A stretch of DNA of 64,000 nucleotides from Trametes villosa (taxonomy: Eukaryota > Basidiomycota > Agaricomycetes > Polyporales > Polyporaceae). The stretch is taken from contig PUDQ02000084.1 in the NCBI GenBank assembly GCA_002964805.2, positions 728,752 to 792,751 on the forward strand, given 5' to 3'. The position numbers and the translations under genes are program-made. Positions 51,701 to 62,147 of the stretch are shown here, in pieces (the stretch's first letter is position 1; every line of letters begins with the position of its first letter). The notes beneath the pieces are model-generated. The model saw nothing but the letters and a program-made list of their open reading frames with translations, did not search any database and was not told where the DNA came from.

Positions 51701-53074
51701 GGTCTACGACCGCTGTGAGCCAGATGTCGAGCGCGTGGAACTTGGCGGAGTTTACCTTGCCAGGCCTCGAAGATGGCAAGGGCGCGAGCGAGCGTGGTGC
51801 ATAGTGCAGACGTCTCAATGACTGCGCGGTCTTTCCCTGTATCCGCGTCGCTACCGCCCGCGCCTTGGGAGAGCTTGCCGATCTGGTCGAGGGTCCGCAA
51901 GTCTCCTGCCTGGAATATCGTTTATGAACGAGGCCTTCATGTTCATGTTTTCTTCCCTACGCACCTGCTTGGCGAATCTGCCCCAGTACTCGCAGAAACG
52001 AGCAAACGAAGGGCCGAACATAAAGTCGGCGCGGTCGCTGCGTTGCTCGGTACACGCGATCAGACGAGAGCAGCCTTCCAAGACAGTACGAGCGCCCTCC
52101 GCAGGCTTCACAGGGTTATCCTTCGCAAACGCGGCAGTGAACTTCGTAGCCTGGTCCCAGAACGTATTGGGAGCAATGACCGAGGGGCGAGTATGTGAGA
52201 GGAAAAGCAGAGAGTATATCCGCAGAGAGTATACGGCCGAGGGAGCGCTCCCAGATGACGAGGCAAATCGAGAGGCGACAGTATAAGCACGGGTGAAGAC
52301 GTGGTCGTGCTGTTTCTCAGGTAGCTGAGAGAGGACGGGCGTCCAGGGCAGTAGTGTCGGGACAGTAGAGTCGTGGAGGATGGACAGAAGGGCGGGGAGG
52401 TCAGTTGTCGTATGTAGGGCTACGGTGAGTGCGTGCAGGAGATAGGTAGAGATGAGCGTTAGATGGAGTTCTGAGATGGGACCATCAGGTAGAGGCAGGG
52501 AGAGCAGATCATGCAGGGAGTGGGTCGTCACAGATGGAGGGTTGGGGTGGTAGAGGCTACACATCGGGGCACGCATATCCTGCAGTACGCCAGATGCAGC
52601 TTGGTACTTGATGGGAGTGAGTAGGACGCTATGAGTAGGAGAAAGAAAGCGCACCATCTCCAGTGTTACAAGCTTCCCTACCACGCTGGAGGCAGCACGT
52701 TCTACATCGACCTCTCCTGGACTGAGCCCTCGCAGCACACCCAGTTCCTTACGCGCAGATGCGGCGTGCTTGACCGCAGAGGCGGTAGTCGTTCTGTCGG
52801 ACTTCGCGTCTGAAGCTTTCCAGCCAGATTCTGCCACGGTGGAGAGGCTCTTGGAAGCCGTGTTGACATTGCGCATCGCAGTAGCTTTACGCTGCTGAGG
52901 GGAGGCTTCGGTAGGCTTAGCCTTGCCCTTGGTGTCAGAGATGGAGAGTTTTGAGGCAAGCTTGTCTGCGAGATCGTCTGGCGAGACAGTGGAGGGTGGC
53001 TTGGCAGACTTTGAGGATGAGGCAGCCCGGGTTGTCCGCGCAGCGGCAGTACGCGTCTTCGTCGCGGGCGGCAT
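45779..53074 (-). CDS. ESP1: Separase (caspase-like cysteine protease, peptidase C50)
   Basis: Separase cleaves the cohesin kleisin at anaphase onset and so releases sister chromatids; securin inhibits it. The catalytic end is diagnostic: [20 protein letters not shown], then [16 protein letters not shown], then [11 protein letters not shown] with the catalytic His, then [10 protein letters not shown] with the catalytic Cys, and [14 protein letters not shown], ending VVYGIPFYL. The N-terminal part ([17 protein letters not shown]...) and the long middle are helical, TPR/HEAT-like and poorly conserved, as in other separases ([37 protein letters not shown]). About 15 exons over 7.3 kb give roughly two thousand residues. 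The frame is open further upstream to 53206, but that would run almost to the thymidylate synthase start, so I prefer 53074. Confidence 0.92.
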
Positions 53075-53169
53075 CTTTCCAGGGGAGACCGAGCAGAGCA
53101 GACAGTTGGCGGTGGTGGAGGAGAGGGTGAGAGAGAAGGGGCGTGGCTCGGGAAGCGAACCATCAGCGC

Positions 53170-53175
53170 ACGCGT
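53170..53175. promoter_or_regulatory. MluI cell-cycle box (ACGCGT), site 1
   Basis: A palindromic ACGCGT, 96 nt upstream of the separase ATG and 89 nt upstream of the thymidylate synthase end of the shared promoter. In yeasts ACGCGT is bound by MBF (Mbp1/Swi6) and drives G1/S transcription; thymidylate synthase is a classic target. Binding here is inferred. Confidence 0.65.
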
Positions 53176-53234
53176 CTGCCCACGTGATCGCGACGTGCAT
53201 AAACACGGAGACGGGTCGTCAACACCGCCAACCA

Positions 53235-53240
53235 ACGCGT
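53235..53240. promoter_or_regulatory. MluI cell-cycle box (ACGCGT), site 2
   Basis: A second ACGCGT in the same 189-bp intergenic region, ending 23 nt before the thymidylate synthase ATG. Two copies in so short a region are unlikely by chance, though the local GC richness raises the chance somewhat. Confidence 0.6.
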
Positions 53241-53263
53241 CTCTCCCTCTCTCGCCCACCGCG

Positions 53264-54230
53264 ATGGCCGCCCCGACGCGCCCACACGACGAGCAGCAGT
53301 ACCTGGACCTCATCCGCACCGTCATCGACACCGGCGCCACCCGCCCAGACCGCACCGGCACCGGCACGCTCTCCCTCTTCGCGCCCCCCAACCTCCGCTT
53401 CTCCCTCGCGGACGACACCCTCCCCCTCCTCACCACAAAACGCACCTTCCTCCGCGGCATCGTCGAGGAGCTTCTCTGGTTTGTACAGGGATGCACGGAC
53501 TCCCAGAAGCTATCGGCGAAGGGCATCAAGATCTGGGACGGGAACGGCTCGAAGGAGTTCCTCGAGAAACGCGGGCTTGGGCATAGGCGCGAGGGCGACC
53601 TTGGTCCTGTGTATGGATTCCAGTGGCGGCACTTTGGTGCGCAGTATGAGGACTGCGACGCGGACTACACCGGCAAAGGCGTCGACCAGCTCGAGGAGTG
53701 CATCCGCAAAATAAAGCACGACCCGACCGACCGCCGCATCATCCTCTCCGCATGGAATCCTGCAGGTGCGTCCATTCTCCCTCTCACACACAACTCCTAC
53801 TAACACTGCGCTCGCAGATATACCCCAGATGGCCCTCCCGCCCTGCCACATGATGTGCCAGTTCTACGTCCACCTCCCGCCCCCCGACGACCCCGCCCAG
53901 AAGCCCAAGCTCTCCTGCCTCATGTACCAGCGCTCCGCCGACCTCGGCCTCGGCATCCCCTTCAACATCGCCTCCTACGCCCTCCTCACACACATGGTCG
54001 CCCACGTCACCGACACCGTCCCCCACGAGCTCGTCATCCAGCTTGGCGACGCACACGTCTACCGCGACCATGTCGACGCGCTCAAGACCCAGCTCGGGCG
54101 CGAGCCGCGGCCGTTCCCCAAGCTGAAGTGGGCGCGCAGGGTGGAGAGTATCGACGAATTCCGGAGCGAGGACTTTGTGGTGGAGGGGTACGACCCGCAC
54201 CCGACCATTGCTATGAAGATGAGCGTGTAG
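53264..54230 (+). CDS. CDC21: Thymidylate synthase
   Basis: Makes dTMP from dUMP with methylene-tetrahydrofolate as the donor, for DNA synthesis. Two exons (53264-53765, 53818-54230; 52-nt intron with a perfect ctactaac branch site) give 304 residues. Motifs in order: [80 protein letters not shown] with the catalytic Cys; [22 protein letters not shown]; and [20 protein letters not shown]. The start is the ATG at 53264, giving the usual short head; the open frame extends 23 codons upstream but would cross ACGCGT site 2. It is divergent from separase. The length is normal for the family. Confidence 0.97.
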
Positions 54231-54444
54231 GATAGATTTAGGACGCAGTGTACTTTGACTGTATGAATTTCGCGTTCTCAGGGTTTTATACCATGATCCT
54301 TCCCAAGATCTCGACGATGCATGCCCGTAGCGCGCGCACCTTCGCAAACGAGAATGGTCGCCGAGAAAAGGGTCTCCACGGCGAGAGCTGCAATGCAAGC
54401 CCTCCTGCCGGAGATACGATCGTATTCGCGATACCGCGTACTAG

Positions 54445-55844
54445 TCATACAGCGTTGAGTTCCTCCAGAAGCTCGTCGTCATCTCCCAAGCCCGCCGCAT
54501 ATGCCTGCATACACAGAGAAACATAAGCAACCCGACAGAATCCTTTACGGCATCGGCTGGATTTACCTCGAGTTCCGAACTCGACATGGCCGCAGCTGTC
54601 GCCAGACCTTTGGCTGCTGCCCCATCTCCAGTGCTACTCGATGCGCGCTGAGCAAGGGTTAGCACACGCACCCGGCGAGGAACTGAAGTGCACAGTACCA
54701 AGCCGTCCAGGAGGGCCTCCCAGTCGCGCTCGGGCTCTAGTGGCATCGTTGCCCCGACATTCGCCTGATAATCGGCGCCCTCGTTGCCTTCGTGCCCGGC
54801 GTGACCCTTAATGTACTGCAGATGGACCTGGAGCAAGCGGTTAGACCTCGCTCTCAGCACCAGCGGGGTAGGTGCGCGTACCTTCTGGCCTTCGCGGGCG
54901 CGTAGATCGAGAAGGGCGGAGAGGTAGCGGATGAGGGGCGCGTTCTTGACGGGATCCCCGGACGCCGTCTTGAAGTTGTTCTTGAGCCATTTTGGCATCC
55001 AGTGTCGGAAGCCTGTGCGTGACGCTGGTGAGTGTGGGGACAACTAAGCGCGAGTGTGCGACGTACAGCTGATGCTGTACTTTGAGTCCGTCTTTATGAG
55101 GAGCGGGCGTTTTGTGTGCGGGGTTGTCTCGAGGACGCGCACGATTGCCTGGGAGCGGATGTTAGTCACGAATAGGCACCACTACTAGTTATACGCACGA
55201 TCAGCTCTGCGCGATTGTTCGTTTGACCACCAGGACATCGCTCGGCGATATTCCTACACCTATGTAAGCTCGCGTCTAGACAATTCGAAGACGAGCGGAC
55301 CTAGCGTCGTTGTGACCCCACCACACGCCGACTCCAGCGATCGAGCCCACCTTCCCGTTCCCTTTGCAGGCGCCGTCGGAGTAGACGACGTCCCACCCGG
55401 ACTCGTCTTCGATAACCTCGGACGCGAGCGCGGCCCACTGTGAGTTGGGGTTGCGCGTCGTGTCTTTCGACGCTTTCGCAGCGGGAGCTGACGTGCGGGC
55501 GTAGGGCGCGGTGCCGTGCGTTCGGCCGCGCAGTGCGGATCCGTGCTGCAGCGGGCGCGAGGAAGAAGAGGTCGAGGATGTGGACGCCGCGGGCGCGCTG
55601 TTCACTGAACCGGTGGGCACGCCGTTCTCGGCAAGGTATTGCTTCGCTTGCTCAAGGGAGGAGAATTTGTGATGTTTGTTACCCGCAAAGCCGGCGGTTT
55701 GTGCCTGGCAGTCATCCCTGCGGCAGCGAGTGAGCGGCTGGACAGATGGGAACGAGCGAACTAACGTACGGACCAGGATGTGTAGACACCGGGTACGCGA
55801 CCTCGCGCAACAGCGTAGAAGCCGGGTTTTCCGGTCTTAGCCAT
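54445..55844 (-). CDS. RNH1: Ribonuclease H1
   Basis: Cuts the RNA strand of RNA-DNA hybrids, in nucleus or mitochondrion. The N-terminal hybrid-binding domain reads KPGFYAVARGRVPGVYTSW joined to DDCQAQTAGFAGNKHHKFSS. A Ser/Ala-rich linker follows. The catalytic domain keeps all four acidic residues: VVYSDGACKGNGK (Asp), NNRAELI (Glu), LIKTDSKYSI (Asp) and GHAGHEGNEGADYQA (Asp). The last exon follows an intron with a gtaaat donor and tgcag acceptor and encodes AYAAGLGDDDELLEELNAV; reading through instead gives an implausible Cys/Trp tail. The start at 55844 (MAKTGKPG) is the first ATG before the domain. Introns use gtccgt-type donors, as in allantoinase. No convincing mitochondrial presequence is seen. 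Confidence 0.92.
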
Positions 55845-56248
55845 GTCAGGCGCGTTTCTAAGTGTTGTGAGAACTGGTGAAGGTACAGATACTAAGGGCG
55901 GAGGAAGAATAGGCAGGGCCCTGGGAGAGAATCGCAGAGGGCGTATGCGGGGCAAGAGCAGTCGCAGACGGGCGAGACGAGAGAAGATCCTTCCGGCCAG
56001 TGTGCACTTCCTTGTAGTTCAATATCGAGGGTTAGCGTATCGCACCGGTCGAGCAGGAGAAAAGAGCAGGGAGAGGAGATGGAGGTGGGGAGAGAGGGCG
56101 TGTGGCTGAGAGCGCGATCGCTTTATGGGCGCTTACCCACCTTGACCTCATCCCATCTTCTCGGTCGCGCTCGCTCTCTCGGACTCTCCTCGCTGCGGAC
56201 TCTGGCTACTGGCTGTTCGGACTGCACTGAAACTTGGATCTGGGGTAG
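55845..56248. other. Divergent promoter, RNase H1 and Trs65-like gene
   Basis: A 404-bp intergenic region with two promoters. It contains pyrimidine-rich stretches near the Trs65-like start and no supported gene. Confidence 0.5.
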
Positions 56249-59200
56249 ATGAGCAGCTATGAGGAACTGTTCGAGGCGAGCGTGCTCGAGGTCGTAGCCC
56301 CGCAGCCGTCCCTCGAGTTCCCGGCCGACTACCGCGATGAGCAGGCAACAGACTGGATAGCCCGCATGCGAGGGCCGTCGGGGGACAGGAGGACCGCCTT
56401 CTTCGGTACGTTCCTTCTCACGAAGCTTTCACAGCAATGACCGACGTGGCGCAGACGAGAATCTCGACTTTCTGTTGACCATCCGCCTGCCCTCTACCGC
56501 CTCCGACGATGAGCCCGCTCCCGAACCTGCCAAGTCCCTGCTCTCCTTCCTCGCCCACCTCCAGATCTCATACGAGACCTCCTACATCTCTCCCTCCGCC
56601 GCTACCCCTGAGATGCCTGGCACGGCGCGTCTCTCGATGCCGCCCCCGCGCACCCACTCTATGCGCCGCAACAGCCCGGGCCCACTCCTCGCTGGGCATC
56701 CATCCATATTCCCCCCACATACCCCGCATCCCATACCCGCTGCTGCCGAATCTGATCTGGAGTATGTGCAAGCACAGGGCACCCCTCTCGTCTCTGCCAT
56801 CTGGGGCGAGTCCGAATCCCGCGAGGCTGAGCAGTTCGCGCTCCTCTGGGACGCGTCCGAACGCTGCTGGCTGGCTGTATACAAGATGTCTATTCTCGTC
56901 TGTGAGCATATAGCCAGTTATCTCTGTTCGCGCTCTGACATGATAGGTGCCCGCTAGTGTTCATGTTGACGAAGGTCGCCGACCCACTACTGTGCATCAC
57001 CGTCTCAACCACTCTTCGCAACAAGCCGCTCGCGATGACTCCGCCTCGAAGGACTCTCGCGGCCCTGATTGAGGCTGCCGGCGGTCTCAAGTCTGCGGGG
57101 TTGGCTTCGCCTGTGAAGGCCAATGGTGCCGCGGGCGACTATCACTCATCCGAAAGCGAGGATGACGACGTGCTCTCTGGGCTCCAAGAAGTCAACCTTT
57201 TGGAGGGTCTATCAGCCGGTGAGTGGACCCCGATATTTCCCGCTCAGCGCCGGCTAGGATTCACGCTCATCCGCTCGATGTCCGCTGGGATACTCATGTT
57301 GTTCTCTTGCAGGCCCTACATTCACGGATGCGCAGAACCCGCTCTCCCTCCCATCCTCGCGTCTAGGCACAAACACGCGTATGCACGAGTTCGCTCTCGG
57401 GCCTCCCGCCTCGGCGTCGACCAGCACGCCTGTTCCGTATGCGACAGGGATTGCCTCCCCACCCGCGTCAAGCGGTCTTCCACGCGCGGCGACGTTGCGC
57501 AAGTCCTTCCGGAAGACGCTCAAGACGCTTTCTGGTTTCCGCGTACGCATGCGGACTGTTTTCGTACCGTACTTCCTCCTGCCTCAGGACACGAACGGCG
57601 CGCAGACGGGGAGGACACGACACGTGAAGAGCAGCGGCCAGAACCGCGACTCCGACTCGTCAGACTCGGACCTCGACGACGACGTCCTGCAAGAGCAAGA
57701 GCAGCGTGAGGCAGGCAACGAGGAGCACACAGTCGTTCTCAGTGTCGAGATCGAAAACGTGTTCGCGGAGGCGTACGCGTCGTCCGGTTTCCCCACGTTC
57801 CACTTCGAGGTCGAGCGTGCGGAGGTGACCGTGGGCGGTACGGGCGCGCGCACCGCGCTCGTCGGCTGGGGATCGGAGGGCGGAGACGTCTTCCCGCTGA
57901 AGATCGCCCCGAAGGAGCAGGTGAACCTGTTGTATGCGGTCTCGTTCCTACGAGGGCCTGAGGTGGACGAGTTCTCGCTCGCACGGCCCCCAGGGCCCGA
58001 CGGCAAGGGCACAGCGAACGACGAGCTCCAGCGCGCGGTCTCAATCAACATCAGCGGACGGCCGTACGAGGAGACGCCTGACGAAGTTTCGTACCCGACG
58101 CGCGTGTATCCATCGAAGTGGAACTGCGTGCTCGACCTCTCGTCGGGGAGCGTGACCGACAAGAAGCGCGAATCGGCCGAGCTCGAGGGCGAGCACCAAG
58201 AGCTCTTCGTCCTCCCGACCCCCGCGTCTCCCTTCCCTACAGCCCCCGCACCCCCGACGCGCACCCTGACGCCGCTCACGACGCGCAGCGTCATCCCGCT
58301 CACAGCCGTCGCGGGCAGCAAGCGGCACACGCTCGCCGCGATCGACAACCCGTCGTCCGAGTACGCGCGCATGCCCAAGTCGCCGATGAACTACCAGAGC
58401 TCGACGTCGATGCTCAACCCCGCGAACCAGCCGCCCCCGCCCCCGAACTCGAGCCCGACGCCCACGGGGCTCGGCACTGCGCAGACGCTCCACATCCCGG
58501 CGAACCGCGCGTCGTACATCCCGCCGTCGGTCGCGTTCCAGGCGTCGTTCCCGCGCTCGCCGACGACGTATGGCGCGCCGATGAGCCCGCCGCTGCCCCT
58601 CCCGCCCCCAAATCTGAATCCGCTGATGGTGTATACGCATACGCAGACGGACAGCGTGAGCACGATCAATGAGGTCGTGGACCCCGTGACGCCTGTGCCG
58701 ACGCCGACGCCGCCGCGCACCCCGGCGTATCCGGCGTACCCGTCGTCCCCTGCGGCCGTGCCCCCGACGCCATTCTGGCAGACTCCAGTCACGCAGCAGT
58801 CGGGCGCGGGCGCGGTTGGGCCTAGTGTCGAGATAAGGCGGGAGCGAGGAGGTGGCGTGCCGCAGACCCCCGGACCGACTGTGGGCTACTTCGGCGCGAT
58901 GACGGGCGGGTTCCAGGCGATGCAGATGCAGAGCCTGCAGAACTCGGTCGCCGACACGCGCAGGGGCTCGGCTATGGTCGACGGGGGTGACGGGAGCGGC
59001 GAGCCCATCGTCGTGTCTGTGGGGTTGCTCTCGCCGAATGGCGCGCCGCCGCGATCCGGGGCGGGGACGGCGAAGACGAAGGGGAAGGCGGGCGCGTCGG
59101 GGAGGCTGTACCCGCTCGACCAGTTCACGCTCGATATCTTCGTCTTCAACCAGTCGTCGTGGACGCGCCGCTTCGAGGTGGGCTATCCCGAGGAGCGGAG

Positions 59201-59597
59201 GAGGAGGAGGAAGGCGAGGGAGAGCGGGGTGAAGGGCGGGGAGGCGCACCCGCCTGGGTTTATCCCGCTTGAGAACCGCGTTCGCATTGGGTGAGTGTTG
59301 CGTCTTTGGCTCCGTCGTCGCGGTGTCTGGTGATTGTCAGTTTGCTGATGGTGCGCGCGCAGACCGCTACTACCTTCGACGTGCCAGTCTGTCCGGATGG
59401 ATTTCTTGGCACTCGCGCCCGGCGTGCACTCGATCGAGAAGCTCACGCTGACGGACGTGCAGACTGGGTACACGATGAATCTTCGGTGAGCACCTGCTGT
59501 CCCGCCCGTTGCTTGTGTTGTTGCTCATGTGGTTGCTAGGTCGGTTATTGATGTTATTGTACATGAACCGGACTCTGGGGTTGTGGGACCATCATAA
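56249..59597 (+). CDS. TRS65: TRAPPII complex subunit, Trs65-like
   Basis: Trs65 helps assemble TRAPPII, a Rab exchange complex at the late Golgi. Six exons encode roughly 970 residues. The N-terminus (MSSYEELFEASVLEVVAPQP; ENLDFLLTIRLP) looks folded. The middle has an immunoglobulin-like block (VVLSVEIENVFAEAYASSGF; PLKIAPKEQVNLLYAVSFL) and a long Pro-rich disordered section with poly-Pro runs. The C-terminus carries the Trs65-family hallmark: LDQFTLDIFVFNQSSWTRRFEVGYP, then PLENRVRIG joined to PLLPSTCQSVRMDFLAL, then GVHSIEKLTLTDVQTGYTMNLRSVIDVIVHE, ending GVVGPS. The exon joins around 59290-59362 and 59487-59540 keep frame. The call rests mainly on this C-terminal pattern, so another TRAPP beta-sandwich subunit is possible. 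Confidence 0.75.
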
Positions 59598-59990
59598 TGT
59601 ATTGGATTTGCTGTTGTGATGTTTGTGTGCACTGTATGGCAGTGTATTTCTGCTTTTCTGTGTGCCGTGATGTAACGGTACCCGTCACAACGGGCATTGG
59701 CCCATATTCCGCTGCCAAAAAGGCTTGGGATAGCGCCGGCGCCTGAACTGTTCTCCTTTTACCAGACTGGCTCAGGTCCGGAATCTCAGTAAGTAAATTT
59801 ACTTACCGAGTAACAAACCATGTTAGAGTGGCATTTTGTTTTGTATTGTCTGAGTTCCGCTCCGGAACAGGAGAACAGCCCAGGACATATTCCCAGCCTA
59901 TTCCGGGCCCTGATACAGGCCATTGCCTGCTGTGCGTGGTGGTCCTGGCAATGCACCAGCATGCATTGCTATTTATATAACCATGAGAGT
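59598..59990. other. Transition into repeat-rich DNA
   Basis: 3' flank of the Trs65-like gene. Base composition falls towards AT and no gene is seen. Confidence 0.4.
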
Positions 59991-59994
59991 GGAT

Positions 59995-60733
59995 GCACTT
60001 TGTAGCCATCAATGAGGGCTACAATATTGTCCCTGGGGGCAAGGTAATTGGCGGCCTGGTTGCGAAGATACAGACCAATCTCTGACATTGTCTCCAGCTT
60101 GCATACCCTTGTCTCCACCTTGCCCCCGGCAATTGCGGCACAACCAGGGTGCGTATGACCATGGGACCAAGTGCATCTTGTAGCCAAGGACATAGGCTAC
60201 AATATTGTCCCTGGTGACAAGGTGATATGTGCCCTAATGGCTGAGCTACAGCTATGGCGGTAGGGTTGTACATTTAATCAAGTCGCAAGATGCAACTCGC
60301 AACTCTCAACTTTGACGGGCACCTAATTCCCTTTTTTGGCATGTGCCTTATGGTTTCTTTCAAAACACCGCAAAACCTGTCGCCTAAAGGTAGTGAGTAG
60401 TAAGTTGACACTATCTATATAATACCGGACACTGACGTCAGTGGCCGGAGACAAGGTGGAGACAAGGTGGAGACAAGGTCAGTATTAGGGCTGTAGCTCG
60501 GCCATTAGGGCACATATCACCTTGCCCCCAGGGACAATATTATAGCCTAGGTTCTTGGCTACAAGATGCACCTGGTCTCATGGTGATACGTGTCCTGGTC
60601 GTGCCGCAATCGCCGGGGGCAAGCTGGAGACAAGGGTATGCAAGCTGGAGACAAGGTCAGTAATTGGCATGTATCTCCGCAACCAGGCCACCTATTACCT
60701 TGCCTCCAGGGACAATCTTGTAGCCCTATCTAT
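59995..60733. repeat. Large inverted repeat, arms about 260 bp
   Basis: The left arm (about 59995-60262) and right arm (about 60472-60733) are reverse complements of each other at high similarity. Shared blocks include caatattgtccctggg, ggcaaggt, cttgcatacccttgtctcca, cggca(a/g)ttgcggcac and gcatcttgtagccaag. The spacer is about 210 bp. No ORF spans it. Transcripts could form a long hairpin. Confidence 0.75.
60411..60481 (+). repeat. Repeat module A: TATA-like leader plus 11-bp triplet
   Basis: A 37-nt leader starts ctatctatataa and contains the 14-bp palindrome cactgacgtcagtg (60430-60443). It is followed by three copies of the 11-mer ggagacaaggt. The word gagacaagg recurs further downstream in the right arm of the inverted repeat. 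The same leader opens module B. Confidence 0.7.
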
Positions 60734-60795
60734 ATAACACAGGACACTGACGTCAGTGGCGGATGCCCGGTGGATGCCCGGTGGATGCCCACCAC
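60726..60795 (+). repeat. Repeat module B: same leader, different 11-bp triplet
   Basis: Nearly the same leader as module A (ctatctatataa, with the palindrome at 60745-60758) is followed here by the 11-mer ggatgcccggt twice and a diverged third copy. The word ggatgcc then recurs in the 177-bp tandem repeats that follow. The two leaders start 315 bp apart. Confidence 0.7.
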
Positions 60796-60823
60796 TTGTT
60801 AGGCCTGTATCTCGGCAACCACT

Positions 60824-61310
60824 ATGGATGCCACTGGGCATCCGGGGGTTTTCGGATAGCTACAGATCAGGGCTACATGATGCAACAAAAATCGTGCTCT
60901 TATGACCTCTGGTTATGGAGATATTGAGCGGCATCCGTTGGATGCCGGCGTAACCAAGTGCCCTGCCCATGGATGCCCGGCCTGTAGTGAGTGCAAAACC
61001 ATGGATGCCACTGGGCATCCGAGTGGTTTATGGTAGCTTAGAAGCAAGGCTATAACATGCAACAAAAATCGTGCTTATATCACCTCTGCCTATGAAGATA
61101 TTAAGCAAGCATTGCTAGGTGCCGGTGTAAGTAGGGCCACTGCTTATGGATGCCGGCCTATACTGGGTCAGAAACTATGGATGCCATATGATATTAAAGT
61201 CTAGTCAGATAGATTAGAAGCATACCTATCATGTGCAAAAAAATCGTGCTCATAGCTTGTGTTGTTGTAGAGATATTAGGTGGCCTCCACTGAATGGCAA
61301 CCTTATCTGA
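60824..61310 (+). repeat. Tandem repeat, about 177-bp period, three units
   Basis: Units begin at 60824, 61001 and 61176 (atggatgcca). Each contains a conserved block caa(c/a)aaaaatcgtgct followed by gagatatt or gaagatatt. Similarity drops in the third unit. It is satellite-like, with no coding potential. Confidence 0.75.
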
Positions 61311-61348
61311 GGGGGTGGTCACAAGTCATGTGCTACGAGTCACAAGGG

Positions 61349-61381
61349 GTGACGGTCCACAAGATTCTTGTGGACTGTCAC
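61349..61381. repeat. 33-bp palindrome, copy 1
   Basis: The sequence from gtgac to gtcac is an inverted repeat around a single central base, with the core tccacaagattcttgtgga and one mismatched pair. It could form a hairpin or bind a dimeric factor. Confidence 0.75.
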
Positions 61382-61444
61382 GCAGATGTGACAACCGATG
61401 TGACTGACCCTTCCTGCCTGCCAGGCAAGGTGCGTCACAATAAA

Positions 61445-61477
61445 GTGACATTCCACAAGAATCTTGTGGACCGTCAC
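61445..61477. repeat. 33-bp palindrome, copy 2
   Basis: A second copy with the core tccacaagaatcttgtgga and the same gtgac/gtcac ends. It starts 96 bp after copy 1. Between the two lies a shorter palindrome, tgcctgccaggca. Confidence 0.75.
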
Positions 61478-61559
61478 TGTTGTGTGACCGGTAAGCAAGT
61501 GAAGTGTAAGGGTTACTTGTGTTGTTACTGTGACTACTAAGTGGACTATATCTTTTTGT

Positions 61560-62100
61560 AAGAGGTACTACTAAGTGTACCACTAACCGGTAAGCAAGTT
61601 GAGAGTAAGGGTCAGTTGAGTTGTTGTAAGTGGCTACTAGGTGGACATACAGCTGTGTGTAAGTGGTGCTACTAACTGGTAAGGAAGTGTAGTGGAAGGG
61701 TTACTGGAGTGGGTGTAAGGGGCTATTACGCGGGGTAAGGGTGTGTGTAAGGGGCACTAGTACTAAGCTTAGGGTGTGAGATAAGTAGGGCTAAAGTGTA
61801 GGGCAAGTAGGTGGACTACTAAAGTGTAAGGGGGGTGGAGGTGAGGTGTAAGCTAGAGTGTTATGGGCGAGTTTTTGAGTGTTTTAAGGTGAAGCAAGGT
61901 AAGCTAAGGAGGTGAAGGTAAGTTAGGAGTTGTGAGTTAAGGGGTGAAGTGTTTAAGGGAGTTAAGGGAGTAAGCTAAGGAGTGTTAAGGGGGTTAGGGA
62001 GTGGAAGTAAAGGGGTAAGCTAAGGAGTTTAAGTGTGTTAAGGGGGTTAGGGAGTGTTAAGAAGGAGTAAGCTAAGGAGTTTAGGGTTAGGGAGGAGGAG
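61560..62100 (+). repeat. Cytosine-poor, G-rich degenerate telomere-like stretch
   Basis: More than 500 bp in which the plus strand has very few C and many ggg runs. From about 61899 a degenerate repeat with the word taagctaagg recurs (about 61900, 61971, 62016, 62067), mixed with ttaaggg, ttaggg and ttagggag. It resembles decayed TTAGGG telomeric DNA and could form G-quadruplexes. Confidence 0.65.
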
Positions 62101-62147
62101 CACACCGAGCGAAGCGAGGTGTGCGACGACGACGACGAGTGGTAGTC

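Noticed and set aside
53075..53206. Upstream start for separase at 53206
   Set aside because: It would leave under 60 bp before thymidylate synthase and cover ACGCGT site 1; the extra residues look like translated promoter.
60411..61310. CRISPR-like array
   Set aside because: The repeats are tandem or inverted, not regularly spaced short repeats with unique spacers, and the host is a fungus.
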